A stretch of DNA of 64,000 nt. It comes from Zygaena filipendulae. Its lineage: Eukaryota; Arthropoda; Insecta; Lepidoptera; Zygaenidae. Location: NCBI GenBank assembly GCA_907165275.2, contig OU015654.1, positions 12,169,501 to 12,233,500 on the forward strand, in the 5' to 3' direction. Below are positions 51,985 through 63,761 of the stretch, in pieces; within the stretch, counting starts at the first letter, position 1, and every line of letters begins with the position of its first letter. The notes below the pieces were generated by a model, which saw only the letters and a program-made list of their open reading frames with translations, was not told the DNA's origin and did not search any database. A program made the position numbers and the translations under genes.

Positions 51985-53760
51985 AATTACATAGCTCTTT
52001 AACTTTAGATTTTATTGATATCTAAAAAACCCTGATTTCGTCACTGATTCACTGATGATCACCAATATTCTTAGGGTATTTCTTAATGTCCTCGAAAGCA
52101 GAAATTTGGAATGTAAGTTAGTATTAGTACATAAACAACAATAAAATTATAAAACTTGTAGGTATCCCTTAAACTAGGTGATGAAAGTATGTATATGAGA
52201 TTTCCGCAATTTTGACGCGAGAAGTCTGAAAATTGAGCTAGAGGTCTAAAAATTGATATAGACTCCCTGTAAAAAATATATAAAAACAAAAATCATAAAT
52301 TATCACAAGCAACTTACAAAAAGAAGTGAAATCCCACCAAAAACCTTTTCATGTAAAATGTCACCAAGACGAGAAAGGAAAAAGTTATCAGATCTCATGT
52401 AGACCCAAGTCCACATGCCCTAACTCTACAAGGTCTAACATCACAAACTCTACACCTTAGTCAAAATATGTGGCTTGGCTTGGCCTTTTTGAACTATGCA
52501 GCAGTTTAGGAAACCATAGAGGACAGACATACCTAATTTGATATATTTTTATTTAGGTACATGAAAAAAAATTGCCATTATTTTTTAAAAATGCAAGAAA
52601 GCGTTGAATGTTTTCTTTTTCTCTCATTGCAAGGTTTTTGTGCAGAACGGCAACACATGGCAAGCGAATGGCGCATTTTAAACAATAACGTCTGACCGCG
52701 CGCTTAATTTCTGAAAATTGTTTACATTTAAAACAAAGGATGACAAAGAGGGATGTCTGTACACACTCCTACAAAATTGTAGCTTCAAATATTACTAACA
52801 TCTAGCACATACGATGTTCCCATTCCCATATAAATATTATCTTCATAACTCGACCTACAGGATGTAATCGACAATATTGATATAATTATAATATCACTTA
52901 ACATTCCACTAATTCCATAAATAATAATTAATTAATCTTCCTAATAATAAAAATTACTAAACTTATCAGACCAATTACAAATTGGACCAATCTCTAATTA
53001 GGCCAATTGGGAATTTGCGAATTGGATGTAATGCGCCTAAACTCATATATTTATTTAGGTATTTTTATAAACTTTATGCACATCATGGTATAGAAGCCGG
53101 ACTTAATGCCACAGTGGCATTCTCTGCCAATCAACGTTCAGGTACAGAGAGCTCACTGCATTTGCGATCTCCTTATCTTGTAAAAAAAACTATTACAAGT
53201 AATTATCGCGATATCGCGTCATGTTTTTTAGATCTCGTTTTGAAGACTTACCGTAACTTAGTGATCCTCGACAGAAATATGATTGGGAAGTAGCGCAGTT
53301 AAAAGTTAAAGAGGTTTATTTTTATTAAAAAGCAGTTGTATTATCAGTTAAAACTTCTCTGAAAACCATAACTGTGACGTGACTATAACATTTAATGTTC
53401 GTTGTTAAAAAGCTGAGATTTGTTATCACTTTCGGTACAAGCAATACCTATACCTACTTAGCTGAACTACTCGGAAGTTTATGTCAAGTATCCAATGTTA
53501 GACGGATGTTCACTCGTAAATCGCAAAACCTCAAAGGAGCAAACTGAGAAATTCGGCCCGACTGATGTTTCGCGTTACGCGTTACCTAAGGGAATAAAAA
53601 GTTCAAATATAATAAAATATGTACGTTGCAGGGGAGATTTTTTTTGTGGCGCGCCCTAGAAAATATATACGCGATCCCACACACGTAAAACTTTCGAGGG
53701 AAGTATGAGAGTGATATGTACCTACAGAAATTTATTTTCTGTTTGTGCCTTTAAATAGTA
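51985..53760. other. Intergenic stretch, mostly unique
   Basis: A 103-codon frame at 52982-53293 and a 68-codon frame at 52083-52289 show no domain. GCAACACATGGCAAGCGAAT and the neighbouring 52640-52720 are slightly GC-richer. No repeat ends recognised. Confidence 0.4.
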
Positions 53761-54199
53761 TCCTACTTCCTACTAATATTATAAATATGAAAGTGTGGAT
53801 GTTTGGATGTTTGTTACTCAATCACGCGAAAACGGGTGGACGGATTTGAATGAAATTTGGCATGCACGTTGTCAGGGGTACAGAGAAATACATAGGGTAC
53901 TTTTTATCCCGGAATTCTCGCGGGAATTCTCTATTCTATATCTATACAAAAAAATAAAATTGTAGTTTATTTTTACTAAATGCATACGAAAATATACACG
54001 GTACTTACACAAAAAAAATTCTCTGTCTGTCGGTCTGTCTGTTTGTTCTGACTAATCTCTGAAACGGCTGGACCGATTTTGACGGGACTTTCACTCGCAG
54101 ATAGCTAATATAATAAGGAGTAACTTAGGCTACTTTTTATACCGGAATTCGTGCGGGGACTCCGACATTAACGCTGGTGAAACCGCGGGGAACAGCTAG
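53761..54199 (+). mobile_element. Two Helitron-like elements in tandem
   Basis: TCCTACTAATATTATAAATA near 53769, TGGACGGATTTGAATGAAAT and CGGAATTCTCGCGGGAATTC, then a second copy ending GTGAAACCGCGGGGAACAG and CTAG|T at 54196-54199. Confidence 0.82.
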
Positions 54200-54207
54200 T
54201 ATATCAA

Positions 54208-54345
54208 TAAGACATTGTGAATGTTTTTTTTTTAACGAATCTTCTTTGAACATCAGAGAAAGACAACTAGGTATTGTAGCGCGTTATCTTGATGCGAGGT
54301 GTTATGGTAATGATGACCAATTTTGGTCGCCAAGGGCCCAGATTG
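54208..54345 (+). mobile_element. Half copy of the GGCCCTTATTCAC MITE family
   Basis: GACATTGTGAATG, ATCTTCTTTGAACATC, GCGTTATCTTGATGCG and CAAGGGCCCAG match the right part of the copy at 17926-18154. Confidence 0.65.
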
Positions 54346-54427
54346 ACTGACTAATCGGAAACATGTCGTTGTTAAAATAAATCGCACCTATTCCACTTCT
54401 TTCATACGGCGTTTCTCCGTGTTTTTA

Positions 54428-54568
54428 GGCCCATACATCTATAACCGCATTAACCAGCAGCTTAATTTGTATCCATTGACTAAATTTGAATGCAAGAGGA
54501 AAGTTCAAAATTGGTTGCAATTACTCTCTTATGATGAAACGGAAGAGTTGTTGCAAATTTCAGAATAA
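54428..54568 (+). pseudogene. C-terminal remnant of a LINE reverse-transcriptase ORF
   Basis: Frame GPYIYNRINQQLNLYPLTKF continues to VQNWLQLLSYDETEELL and a stop at 54566. A GPxxYN.. leader followed by a WL..L.Y/F..EE(F/L)L ending is common at the C terminus of lepidopteran Jockey/CR1-like LINE polyproteins. It is 5' truncated. (CTCACA)n-like sequence follows at about 54620-54650. Confidence 0.5.
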
Positions 54569-54690
54569 ACCATCTTATCCTAAAGGACACTAAACTTAAG
54601 CTGCAGTGTAATTACACACCCTCTCACACACACTCACACACAATTCACCCATACACAGAGAGGTTCATATTTTACATATTTCACTTATCT

Positions 54691-54711
54691 TATATATATA
54701 TATATATATAT
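54691..54711. repeat. (TA)n microsatellite
   Basis: About ten uninterrupted TA units. Confidence 0.9.
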
Positions 54712-54779
54712 TATTTCTACATTATTTGTTTTAAAAATCTCTTTGTAATAATACTAGAGATATAATAATATGAACTTAT

Positions 54780-54900
54780 CTTCGGGTGTTTGAGGTTTGG
54801 GCGCTGTACGCCGTATTACAGGTATCTACACCTAGTTCAGCAACAGATGATACTAAACTTATACATGTACTTTGTGAAATAAATATTATTATTATTATTA
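54780..54900 (+). mobile_element. Retroelement 3' tail
   Basis: ATACATGTACTTTGTGAAAT followed by AAATATTATTATTATTATT, a typical LINE/SINE end. The body is not identified. Confidence 0.45.
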
Positions 54901-55250
54901 AAAAAAAAATTATAACCGTGCAGCCAAAATCGCTAGTGTAGAAACTCGAAATTTTCCACAACGCTCCTTTTATAATGTACTAGGCGACGCGACGGGCGGC
55001 CATTCGAGCGATCGCGGCTATAATAATATTATGTCCAGTCGATCGTCGTATAGCAGTAACTATGTATATAACTTTAATAGGTAGGTTTGTCAGAGTTAGA
55101 AATTCGCTTTAGTGATTGCAAAATTAATTAGAGGTGACGATTAAAATGTTCACAGTGTAGGCAAACACTTTTCAAGAAAGGGTTTTTGTAAATTCAACTC
55201 CCAGGAGAGTGAATAATATTTATTTTCAACTTTATAATATTAGTATAGAT

Positions 55251-55437
55251 ACTATCTGTTCCCCGCGGTTTCACCCGCGTTATTTTCAGAGTTCCCACGG
55301 GAATTCCGGGATAAAAAGTACCCTACGTCCTTTTCTGTACTCCTGACAATGTGTATGCAAAATTTCATGACCTGAAGCTGAGCTGAGCTTTCATGAAGTT
55401 GAGCTGAAGGCGTGAAAGCGAATTTATAATATTAGTA
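55251..55437 (-). mobile_element. Helitron-like element
   Basis: CTATCTGTTCCCCGCGGTTT, TTCACCCGCGTTATTTTCAG, CCTGACAATGTGTATGC and TTATAATATTAGTAAC. The CTAG end is mutated to CTAT. Confidence 0.78.
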
Positions 55438-55439
55438 AC

Positions 55440-55575
55440 TAGGGATTACTAGACTAATGATAAAGACAATGTACATTACGTAAATATTTACACTGTTTCG
55501 GGGATTGAACCCACGACACTTGTCGTATTAATCAATTTAGCTAACCGGTAGACCAACGCGCGTGTGGATGCTGCA
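55440..55575 (-). mobile_element. tRNA-derived SINE head
   Basis: On the minus strand TGGTCTACCGG (A box, 55545-55555) and GGGTTCAATCCC (B box, 55501-55512) are tRNA-spaced, followed by TGTAAATATTTACGTAATG. The arms do not pair as a tRNA. Confidence 0.6.
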
Positions 55576-55598
55576 TGTGAAGCCACAACCAACGCCAA

Positions 55599-55838
55599 TC
55601 TATACATATAAAATGCTTTGTCCTGAATAGTCTGATGGACCATCGCACAGCCTAAACCGCTGATCGTAGAGACCTGAAACTTGGAGGGTGTGTTCGTTGT
55701 ATGACGTAGGCATCCGATAAGAGAGCATTTTTGAAAATTCAACCCCTAAGGGGATGAAAAAGGGGATGAAAAGTTTGTATGGAACAATTCCGCGGGAACT
55801 TCGAAATTATCGCGGGTGAAACCGCGCGGGACAGCTAG
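55599..55838 (+). mobile_element. Helitron-like element, TATAAAATGC subfamily
   Basis: A|TCTATACATATAAAATGCTT, GGCATCCGATAAGAGAGCAT, TATCGCGGGTGAAACCGCGC and GGGACAGCTAG|T. Sister of the nested copy at 4528-4770. Confidence 0.87.
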
Positions 55839-55844
55839 TAGTAC

Positions 55845-56393
55845 ATAAAAGTCATCCCAAACCCCCGCCGGGAGGGTCACTATGATATGGTGGCGTCAAT
55901 ATTTTACGATGCTACCAGATGGTTCCAACTCGTACCTTCCACTCTTATGAAAATTGTTACCAAGCTAAGGTAACTAAATCTATGGTCTGTTCTAAAAATG
56001 TTTAATTTCGGTAAAACGATGGATTTTATTCATACTGTCAAAAGATTTACTAATTGAGATAAGATTATTTAATTGTTATGTATTTATAAACATATATCAT
56101 ACAAACATATCATATTTTTCAAGCTTTACAATTTTTTATTTTTTTTCTTGAATAATATACCCAAGGAGGTAAATCATTATAATACAATCTAGCCAATCTA
56201 GTTATGACTAATAAGTATTTTAAATTTGACCTAAACTTCTAAACAAGACTAAACTAAGAATGTGTCCAATAACACTTTTCTTATTGTCTCTATTAAGGGG
56301 AAGACACTTTGTTCTTGTGTTCTTTGGAAAGCTTTACAATGATTAATCTTAACAACCAAAGAAATAATAAGAAAACTTTGTCGATGTAGATAT
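55845..56393. other. Intergenic stretch, no gene seen
   Basis: AT-rich. No repeat ends, RNA gene or coding motif recognised. Confidence 0.5.
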
Positions 56394-56594
56394 ACCTACT
56401 ATTTTATTATAAATGCGAAAGTAACTCTGTATGTCTGTCTGTTACGCTTTCACGCCTTAACGGCTGAACCAATCATCATGAAATTTTGCATATACGTTGT
56501 CAAGGGTACAGAAAACGACATAGGATACTTTTTATCCCGAAATTCCCGCGGGAACTCCGAAATTAACGCGGGTGTAAGCGCGGGGAACAGCTAG
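56394..56594 (+). mobile_element. Helitron-like element
   Basis: TATTATAAATGCGAAAGTAA, TTACGCTTTCACGCCTTAAC, CGCGGGAACTCCGAAATTAA and GCGGGGAACAGCTAG, followed by extra CTAGCTAG. Confidence 0.85.
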
Positions 56595-56599
56595 CTAGC

Positions 56600-57253
56600 T
56601 AGTACACTAATAATTTCTACCTCCATATCACTGTAATGTAATATACGCCGAAAAATAAAAACCAAAACAAGAAACAAACTGGGCAGCCATTTGTTTTCTT
56701 CCACTCGTAAATAAAGACCATTAATTCAAGACCTGGGAGAAAATAAAAATCAAGGTGTCGCGTAAATTTCAATCTACCCAAACAAAGTTAAGCAACTATT
56801 TAGGAGCGAGATCGAGTGGAATTCCTAGAGAAACTGTTTTATATAGGTAAGTCGAAAACGCTAGTCTAAGAGCCAGTGAACAAAAAAGTATACGTATTAA
56901 AGGAGATTCTAGTTGGTTGGTAATTTTTGTAAGGTAATTTTTTTGATTGGTAATAATATTTATAAAGACACCTTTTTTTAAGTTTTTGAAGGCGTTTTTA
57001 AGATACCTTAGGAACTATGTAGGTACGTATCTCAGCTTCTATCTATTAATTCTAGTTATCGCAATAAATATCAATAATATTCACACACTTCGTCAAGTGG
57101 CAAACGAGCGGCATACGCTTTGTGCCACTGGGCGAGATTACCTATAGATAAATCATACGATACGTTAATAGCGTCAATGTCTTTTGTCTAGGTATATATT
57201 ATTAATCAACAATATTATAATAGTTTTAATCAATGTAATATCGTAATCGTGTA
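56600..57253. other. Intergenic stretch, possibly conserved
   Basis: 56690-56830 is free of the common repeats and moderately GC-rich. No exon or RNA gene recognised. Confidence 0.35.
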
Positions 57254-57395
57254 CTGTCTCATTCATCATCATCATATCAGCCGAAACAAGTCTACTGCTG
57301 AACCTAAGCCTCGCCCAAAGATCGCCACAGGACCGGTCCTGGTCTTCACCAAATCGTCTGCCCACACTACATCTTCCGGTTCGTGGTTGCAACTC
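57254..57395. mobile_element. Common lepidopteran CATCATCAT-led repeat
   Basis: TCATCATCATCATATCAGCC, AGTCTACTGCTGAACCTAAG, CTCGCCCAAAGATCGCCACA and GTCTGCCCACACTACATCTT. I read this as the 3' part of a LINE or a derived SINE. Confidence 0.65.
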
Positions 57396-57479
57396 TCATT
57401 AAATTTACATAACTGTTAATGTTCAAATATAGAAAACAAAATTTGCCATCGGCTCTCGGACTAAAGGTGCTAGGATATC

Positions 57480-57660
57480 AGTTAAAAGACGTGGCAGTTT
57501 TAATTACGCGAGTCTATCGGCATTCCAACTTCCAAACGGGATCCAACAACCGGATTGCTTCCGATCGTTTCCGGAATCCGTTCCATTAGCCGCCCGGGGG
57601 AACTCGGCGAATTCTTTGCTGATAGGGTATCGATGCTGCTGGATCTTGGAGGTCAATGCT
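57480..57660. promoter_or_regulatory. GC-rich unique island
   Basis: CCGATCGTTTCCGGAATCCG and TTAGCCGCCCGGGGGAACTC. No open frame with a motif and no repeat match. A conserved non-coding element or non-coding exon are possible. Confidence 0.25.
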
Positions 57661-57664
57661 TTAG

Positions 57665-58670
57665 GTAGTTAATCCTCCTTACGTCTCTTGAGGGGTGTAA
57701 TAATAAATTGATATTACAAATTCATTTTAACATAACTTTTCATTGTTTCAAATTATCGGGAACCACTTAAAAGATTTTTTTTTTAATTTTAATACATAAT
57801 ATACCTACTGTTATTTTTTAATATGTTTGAAAGTTCGATTGTTTGTGGTTCTTTGATTAAATTGTTGGTGTTATGAAATAAAATTTCTTTTTACGGACAA
57901 CAATATTATAAAAGAAACCCTTAAAAATAAAAATCTAGAAAAATATTAGTTTTAAATTAAATCTACTGAAATTTTTAAATAAATAAAGCGAAACGCACGT
58001 CTAACTCCTTAGAGAACAAACTTCGTTATCTTAAGATAGTTTCAGTAAAGTCTGAAGGCGGGGAATCTTTGCAATCTTGAACGGTATTACTTAGGTATAT
58101 ACCCAAGAGTACTTTTTATAAAAATTTACTTACGCTGGCTGTGTATTCTATTCCATCAGAATGGAAAATTTAAGCCGCCTAATTAGATACTCTACCAGAA
58201 CTGCCGAGGTCTATTAAAACCATAGCTATATCTATAATAGCGTCTATAGCGCAGAATTTAAGTAATGGTTTTAATGATACAAACTAGGCGTAGTTTTGCA
58301 CCTGACGTAGTTAGCGCGTTTCTACGTACAATAAAGCGGTCACACAGAAAGCTTTTGGTCATTGACGGCTTGCTAGAATCGACTGTTATTGAGCACTGGA
58401 AACACTTATCAGTCATCAAATCTTGTTACTATTGCAATCATATTCAACGATTGTCAAAATTTAATCCATGCTGAGCCAATTTTGCCGGGCAATTCTGCTC
58501 ACACAAAACTCAAAACCGTACCGCTCCCGCCCATAACGATAATAGCATACTCGAACGAAGGCAATCCGCCTTAGTCGCGACGTTGCAGCAACGGTATAAT
58601 ACAAGTAGGTATGACAAGAGGCCCTTATGTATACATGAGCAGAGCGTTTCTGGGTTTCGAGTCAGTAGGA
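57665..58670. other. Intergenic stretch, no gene seen
   Basis: Short overlapping frames at 58265-58574 lack motifs. Confidence 0.45.
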
Positions 58671-58674
58671 TTGA

Positions 58675-58870
58675 CACCAGGGATTGAAAACCGGTACAAA
58701 CATGGATTCCGGTTCTTCATTTCTGTTCCTAAAAAGGTTCCTTTTCGGTTCCGGTTCGGTTCCAGTTCCTGCGTACCGGTAGGTACACTGGTACCGATGA
58801 CTAAGGTTCCAATATATCGGTTCCATATCATTCAATTTAAAGGTTCTAAAAAAGAGACGATACGTTTGGC
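58675..58870 (+). repeat. GGTTCC-rich cluster
   Basis: GGTTCC or GGTTC occurs more than eight times (for example GGTTCCGGTTCGGTTCCAG near 58749), with ACCGGTA words between. The open frames on both strands here reflect the repeat. Confidence 0.7.
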
Positions 58871-58981
58871 GCTTCCTTGACGTATCTTTTAGTTCGTTCA
58901 GTCAACCAGAGTCTCTGATTGACAAGACTGATCATGGCAGAGTAGACCCGAAGAAACGACTAGGGAGATTGTGCCATCTCT

Positions 58982-59009
58982 CTTGCACTTAGGATGTCCT
59001 AAGTGCAAG
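58982..59009. repeat. 28-base inverted repeat
   Basis: CTTGCACTTAGGA and TCCTAAGTGCAAG are perfect inverse arms of 13 bases around TG. Confidence 0.85.
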
Positions 59010-59820
59010 TGCAACCGTGACTAAAGAACGCAACCTCCAAAGAGTGCAGGACAAAAGCTTACTAAGATTACCGCGTAACTTAATAGTTTCATAACTTAAA
59101 CTGACATTTTTCACAAACAATTCCGCAAACATTTTCTCACGTACCTACTAATGCAGCGAGTTAAACTCTATCTCTCCGAACCTGGGAAAGTATGCTAACT
59201 CCAATTATTGACTTAGCGCAGTCTTGGGAGGAGTCCTCTTCCCTGGACCAGATTATATTATTATAGTATAACACTTTTCACGTTGAGTTTCGAAGATTAC
59301 CAAGAAAGGTTATTCTTTTTAAAGTTCAGTGCGACATCACGACCCTTTCACATTGTCTGCTCCAAAACTTGGGAGTGCTTCTTGATGCAATGCTTCTTAG
59401 GAGTTAGTTATTAAAAACTTTAAATATACATAGTAAACATTTAAGTTTGTTTTTCACTTTTCATGCTCCATAACTTCTTGTTTATGCTGAGTGGTGAGCG
59501 AAATAAACTTATCTATAGTTTATAGATTACGCAGTATTGCCATCTTTTGACAATATCTAATAATTGTAATTTATTCACATTATCTGAAATGAAAAATAGA
59601 TTGTGTACCTAACTCAAGCATAAAATCAATACCTTAATATAAATGTATCGACGAAATATCGTGTTTTGTGCACTAATCTTCTATTTTAAAACGCATAACA
59701 TTTTAGCTTTTGCATTTTACTTTTGATCTTCGTAATATGCCTACCTACCTTCCTATTTTAGGTACCAACTCTGGGAAAAGATTTTTCTTTACAAACTGTG
59801 TGATTTTTTTTTATGTACAT
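59010..59820. other. Intergenic stretch, no gene seen
   Basis: AT-rich. No coding or repeat assignment. Confidence 0.5.
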
Positions 59821-59847
59821 ATTTCTTCCTTACATATTTTAAACAAG

Positions 59848-60040
59848 GTCCTCGGCTGCGTCTGTCTGCCTGATGTTCGCGATAAACTCAAAAGATATAC
59901 CTACTCAAAACGGATTTTCATACGGCTTTTATTTTTTAACCAATAGATAAAGTAGAAGAGGAAGGTTTTTACATATAGTTTATCCTGGAATCCCCGCGGG
60001 AACTCTGAAATTAACGCGGGTGAAACCACAGGAGACATCC
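59848..60040 (+). mobile_element. Helitron-like element, second subfamily
   Basis: GTCCTCGGCTGCGTCTGTCT, ATTTTTTAACCAATAGATAA and ATTAACGCGGGTGAAACCAC. The end is mutated to CCAG. A (TTTTA)n tract follows at 60045-60068. Confidence 0.72.
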
Positions 60041-60079
60041 AGTTATTTATTTTATTTTATTTTATTTATTGAAAAGAAC

Positions 60080-60810
60080 GACCAACAAAGCATACACCGT
60101 AACATTGGTAGTGATACAATATAGGATATTACAATGAAAAAATTATGGCGCTGCCTCAATTATAAAAAAAAGGTTATATTAATAAACAACCAGATCTTAA
60201 AGGAGTAAATATTGTCCTATTCAAGCGTGCTTAATTAAAGCAACATAATTCCTATCCAAATAATTTTCCTCACTACAGCAAAATGAAAGTTTTGCAGTTG
60301 AGTTTGTTCTTTGCCCTCATTCGTGCCAACTTCAACTGTGTAGTTACCGAGAAAAGTTTAATTATAACTAACTTGAAAAAGCGAGTAACTACCTACAGAC
60401 CTTTAAACGATATATGTGCCAAAATTTCTGGACGATCCCTCTATAGATAAATAAGTTACAATGATTTTAGTAACTCTAATAGCCTCAGAACTTATTGAGT
60501 TAGGTACTTGTTAGGTAAGTATAATAATATATTTCGTTGTAACTATACTTAGGTTTGTTTGTCTCTTATGCGCTCCTATACCTTTTAAATTCGATTAGAT
60601 TATTATGAACGAAACTTTAGTGGATTGTTGTGAGCGCACCGAGAAATATTAATTGTAAACGTAAGTAATTAAAAAAAGTGTATTTGCTTGTCCAGCTTTC
60701 ACGTCGCAACCGAGCAACAAATCGACGTGATTTAAGGAACATATGAGACATAGATGAAAGCATCATTAGGTATATGTATTAAAAGAAAGGCTTGAGAGCT
60801 GGGAAAGGCT
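60080..60810. other. Intergenic stretch, no gene seen
   Basis: GAAAAGAACGACCAACAAAG at about 60070 looks like an inverted retroelement tail. Otherwise AT-rich unique DNA. Confidence 0.4.
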
Positions 60811-60814
60811 TTGT

Positions 60815-60993
60815 ATAGTCTTCCCCGCGGTTTCACCTGCGGGAATTCCGGGTTACAATATAGCCTATGTCACCCACAAATAACGTGACTTTTTATTGGT
60901 AAAAGAATTTTCAAAATCGGTTCAGTAGATCCAGAGATTATCCCCTACGTCACAAACTCACAAACTTTACCTCTTTATATTATTAGTATAGAT
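60815..60993 (-). mobile_element. Helitron-like element, degraded
   Basis: TCTTCCCCGCGGTTTCACCT, GTTCAGTAGATCCAGAGATT and TATTATTAGTATAG. Confidence 0.68.
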
Positions 60994-61124
60994 TTACGCG
61001 ATTAAAACCACGAGCAATACTAGTTAGTAGTTAGTATACAATATTGCAGAATGTTCTGGATCGACATAATATGGGCTACTTTTTCATCCTGTAACAATGA
61101 TTTTCCGAGGAAATCAAATTATTT

Positions 61125-61460
61125 TTCCAACCAGCTGTGCCCTGCGGTTTCACCCGCGGTAATTACGGAGTTCCCGCGGGAATTCCGGGATAAAAAGTAC
61201 CCTATGTCCTTCTCTGTACCCCTGACAACGTGCATGCCAAATTTCATCCAAATCGAAAGCGCATTTTCATCCGACTTATTTCAAATTTATCGTCACTGCT
61301 CAGCTCCTATGCGTCTTAGCGTTATGTTATATAGCCTATAACCTGCCCAGGAGTATGGACTACAATCGTACCAAGTTTGGTTAAAATCCCTTCAGTAGTT
61401 TTTGACTCATGCGTGCACATACAGACAGACAGACAGATAGAAAAAAAATTTACTGATTGC
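61125..61460 (-). mobile_element. Helitron-like element and attached fragment
   Basis: CAGCTGTGCCCTGCGGTTTC, ACCCGCGGTAATTACGGAGT and AACGTGCATGCCAAATTTCA. It is followed by GTTATGTTATATAGCCTATA and CAGTAGTTTTTGACTCATGC of a related element. Confidence 0.72.
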
Positions 61461-61464
61461 ATTT

Positions 61465-62405
61465 TTGGCATCAGTATCGGTCACTGTTCATCCTCCAATA
61501 TTAATTTTGTATATATATTCAATGTACAGAATTGACCTCTCTACAGTTTATCCTATAGATATAGATGTATTGTTTACTAGGCCAAATAAAATTTATGTCT
61601 TTCTTATTTACCTGCTTTCTTACACACGATACGTTGATAACCCGACCTCTTTGAACTGTGTCGTTTTCTCTTTTAAGTTTTCGGGTCAACATGACGCGGT
61701 TAGTTTGTATGTATGTATGTAAAAATGTAAAGTGGTTTCCCTGATTCTCTTCGTTCGCACTCCACTGGTCTCAAATGTATGTGTTCGTTTTCCGCCTCGG
61801 GGCGTTCTGAATGAATGAATGAGCATAGGGAACGGATTTAATAAATAATTGTAAAGTTTTACCAATCCCCACGCACAAAATGTTGCGGATACTTTGCCCT
61901 GAGTACGGAACGACCACGCGCCGACCGCGCAATGGTTGAAAATGAAATACCTACATTATATTTTCGCTCTGGTTTTATCGTTTCACGTTTATAAAAACAA
62001 ATTTATTTACAGTAATATACGAATGAATTGTTGGATGGCATGATGACCTATGAGTTACACAATAAAATGTCTGTCGCTATTCCTCAATAATCAAGTAAGA
62101 TAATAGTTTCATCCACGTAAACTGTTTTTATAATATAAACATTTTTTTCCCGGCATCCGATTTAAATGAAATAAAACCTATATCACGATATATGTAGCTC
62201 CAGGCCGCCTAAAATCTACCTACCTGTGAAAACCGCATGACAATCCGTTCAGTGGATACGGAGATTATCGCGAACAAACACACAGAAAGACAGAGAGAAA
62301 ATAATTTTAAAAACTTTTTTTTTTGGTTGGTTACTCTTATTTTATTAAAATATTTAATGTACAGAATCGCGGATTCTACTCTTTTAATATACTTAGTAGA
62401 TATAG
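61465..62405. other. Intergenic stretch, mostly unique
   Basis: 61735-61930 is GC-richer (CCACGCGCCGACCGCGCAAT), without an identified function. A Helitron-like scrap lies at 62221-62290 (CAATCCGTTCAGTGGATACG). Confidence 0.4.
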
Positions 62406-62408
62406 ATA

Positions 62409-62604
62409 CTAGCTGCTGTTACCCCGCGGTTTTACCCGCGTGAATTTCTTCACTCTCACGGAAACTCTAAAAAGTATCGTATGACACTCAGGGGCACAGT
62501 TGTAACTTCCTATTAGGCTATTAGTGAATGAATTTTATTGAATCTGATTACTGATTACCCCTTACATTCAAACAAACAAACTCTATACCTCTAATATTAG
62601 TAGG
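62409..62604 (-). mobile_element. Helitron-like element
   Basis: A|CTAGCTGCTGTTACCCCGCG, TTTTACCCGCGTGAATTTCT and CCTCTAATATTAGTAGG. Confidence 0.75.
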
Positions 62605-62609
62605 TTAGG

Positions 62610-63587
62610 TATAGAAGCGAAAGATATCTAAGACTACTGCAGCAACCATCTACACTAATATTATAAAAAGATTAATTTTGCGTTACAATACCTAAGCTTT
62701 GTATGAAAGTGACATATATAATTATCATTAATTTGGAAGTTAGAGTACCTAATGGGAATAGGTTTTTGAAAAGACGTATTTGCAACTAAATAAACAGGTA
62801 TTTTAGGGTCAAAAGAGTAACATGCGAGTGAAACCGTGCAGGTCAGTAAGAATGTTATTTGTATATCACACCTATTTCTGGTGTATTTTTTTGAAACCAC
62901 CTTTATCACTCTCAACCTTTTCACTCTCAAAAACTTATTATACTCTGGTCTACTAAGTATGTTGCCTGAGATCCCCTTCTTGGGTTAAAAGCAATAAGCC
63001 GTAGAATGCATCCTAGTATATAATGCAGCCGGTACATTACGCCATTAACCACATTGTTGCATTAGCGGCTACCGTTAAAGGACCACCACGAGTTACTGAT
63101 TAAAAAGAGATGACTAAGTTCACAACTCTCAGTACCTACATCCTCTGGCAATAACGCAGTGTATAAGTATGAAAAGGCTAAGTATGAAAATATGCTAAAC
63201 TTATTGACATTGCTTATGCAATAAGTAAATTGTAGGTAATGGCTATGTCAACGCAATACCTAAACAACTAAAGCTAAAAAACGAATGCTGTCTCAATGAG
63301 TGCTGGTTGACACATGCAAGAAGTAAACGTTTAGTGTTACAACGCCCTCTCTTGACAAACAAGCGAATTAATTTGTCGCAAAAAGGAGAGTAACATAAGT
63401 ATCCGAATACCCCACTTCTGATGTAGGAAATAAAGATAGGAACCAGGAACTATAATAAGCAATTGCACAAACATAGTTATAGATAATACAGCATACCAGA
63501 TATCCGTAGGGAACACGGAGCAGTGCCTGGGACTTGCGACCCAGGTGTAGGTTTAATGGGGCCCCTTTACAATGCATGAACGCTCAC
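62610..63587. other. Downstream flank of the candidate minus-strand exon
   Basis: No repeat ends are recognised from 62940 to 63587, unlike most of the window. If the first exon at 63588-63729 is real, this is the beginning of its intron. Short frames at 62661-62930 and 63368-63577 show no motif. Confidence 0.35.
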
Positions 63588-63761
63588 CTCCACTGCCCGT
63601 GCTCCCAACTTAAGCAAACCTCTGGAAAGTATTAGATGACACAGCACACGTAATAACTATAGCCACACTAGATTGATACGACACTGATATGACACTATAA
63701 CCGCTCTGAACTGAACACAAAGTAACAATGAATCGTGACTTACGCATACCCGCGTTTTATA
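63588..63761 (-). promoter_or_regulatory. Candidate minus-strand TATA promoter and non-coding first exon
   Basis: Read on the minus strand, TATAAAA (63755-63761) is followed about 32 bases on by TCATTG (63726-63731), a near-initiator. About 142 bases then contain no ATG and end in GGAG|GTGAGCG, a strong splice donor with the last exon base at 63588. The flank from 63760 to 64000 is GC-richer than average and apparently free of the common repeats. Together this looks like the 5' UTR exon of a gene transcribed leftwards, or of a gene with a very long first intron. No coding exon of it was recognised. Confidence 0.45.

Noticed and set aside
52982..53293. 103-codon + strand frame
   Set aside because: No motif, and no promoter or splice evidence.
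54693..54711. TA run as a TATA promoter
   Set aside because: A simple microsatellite with no initiator or exon downstream.
58611..58880. 89-codon frame and its antisense partner
   Set aside because: Both arise from the GGTTCC repeat cluster.
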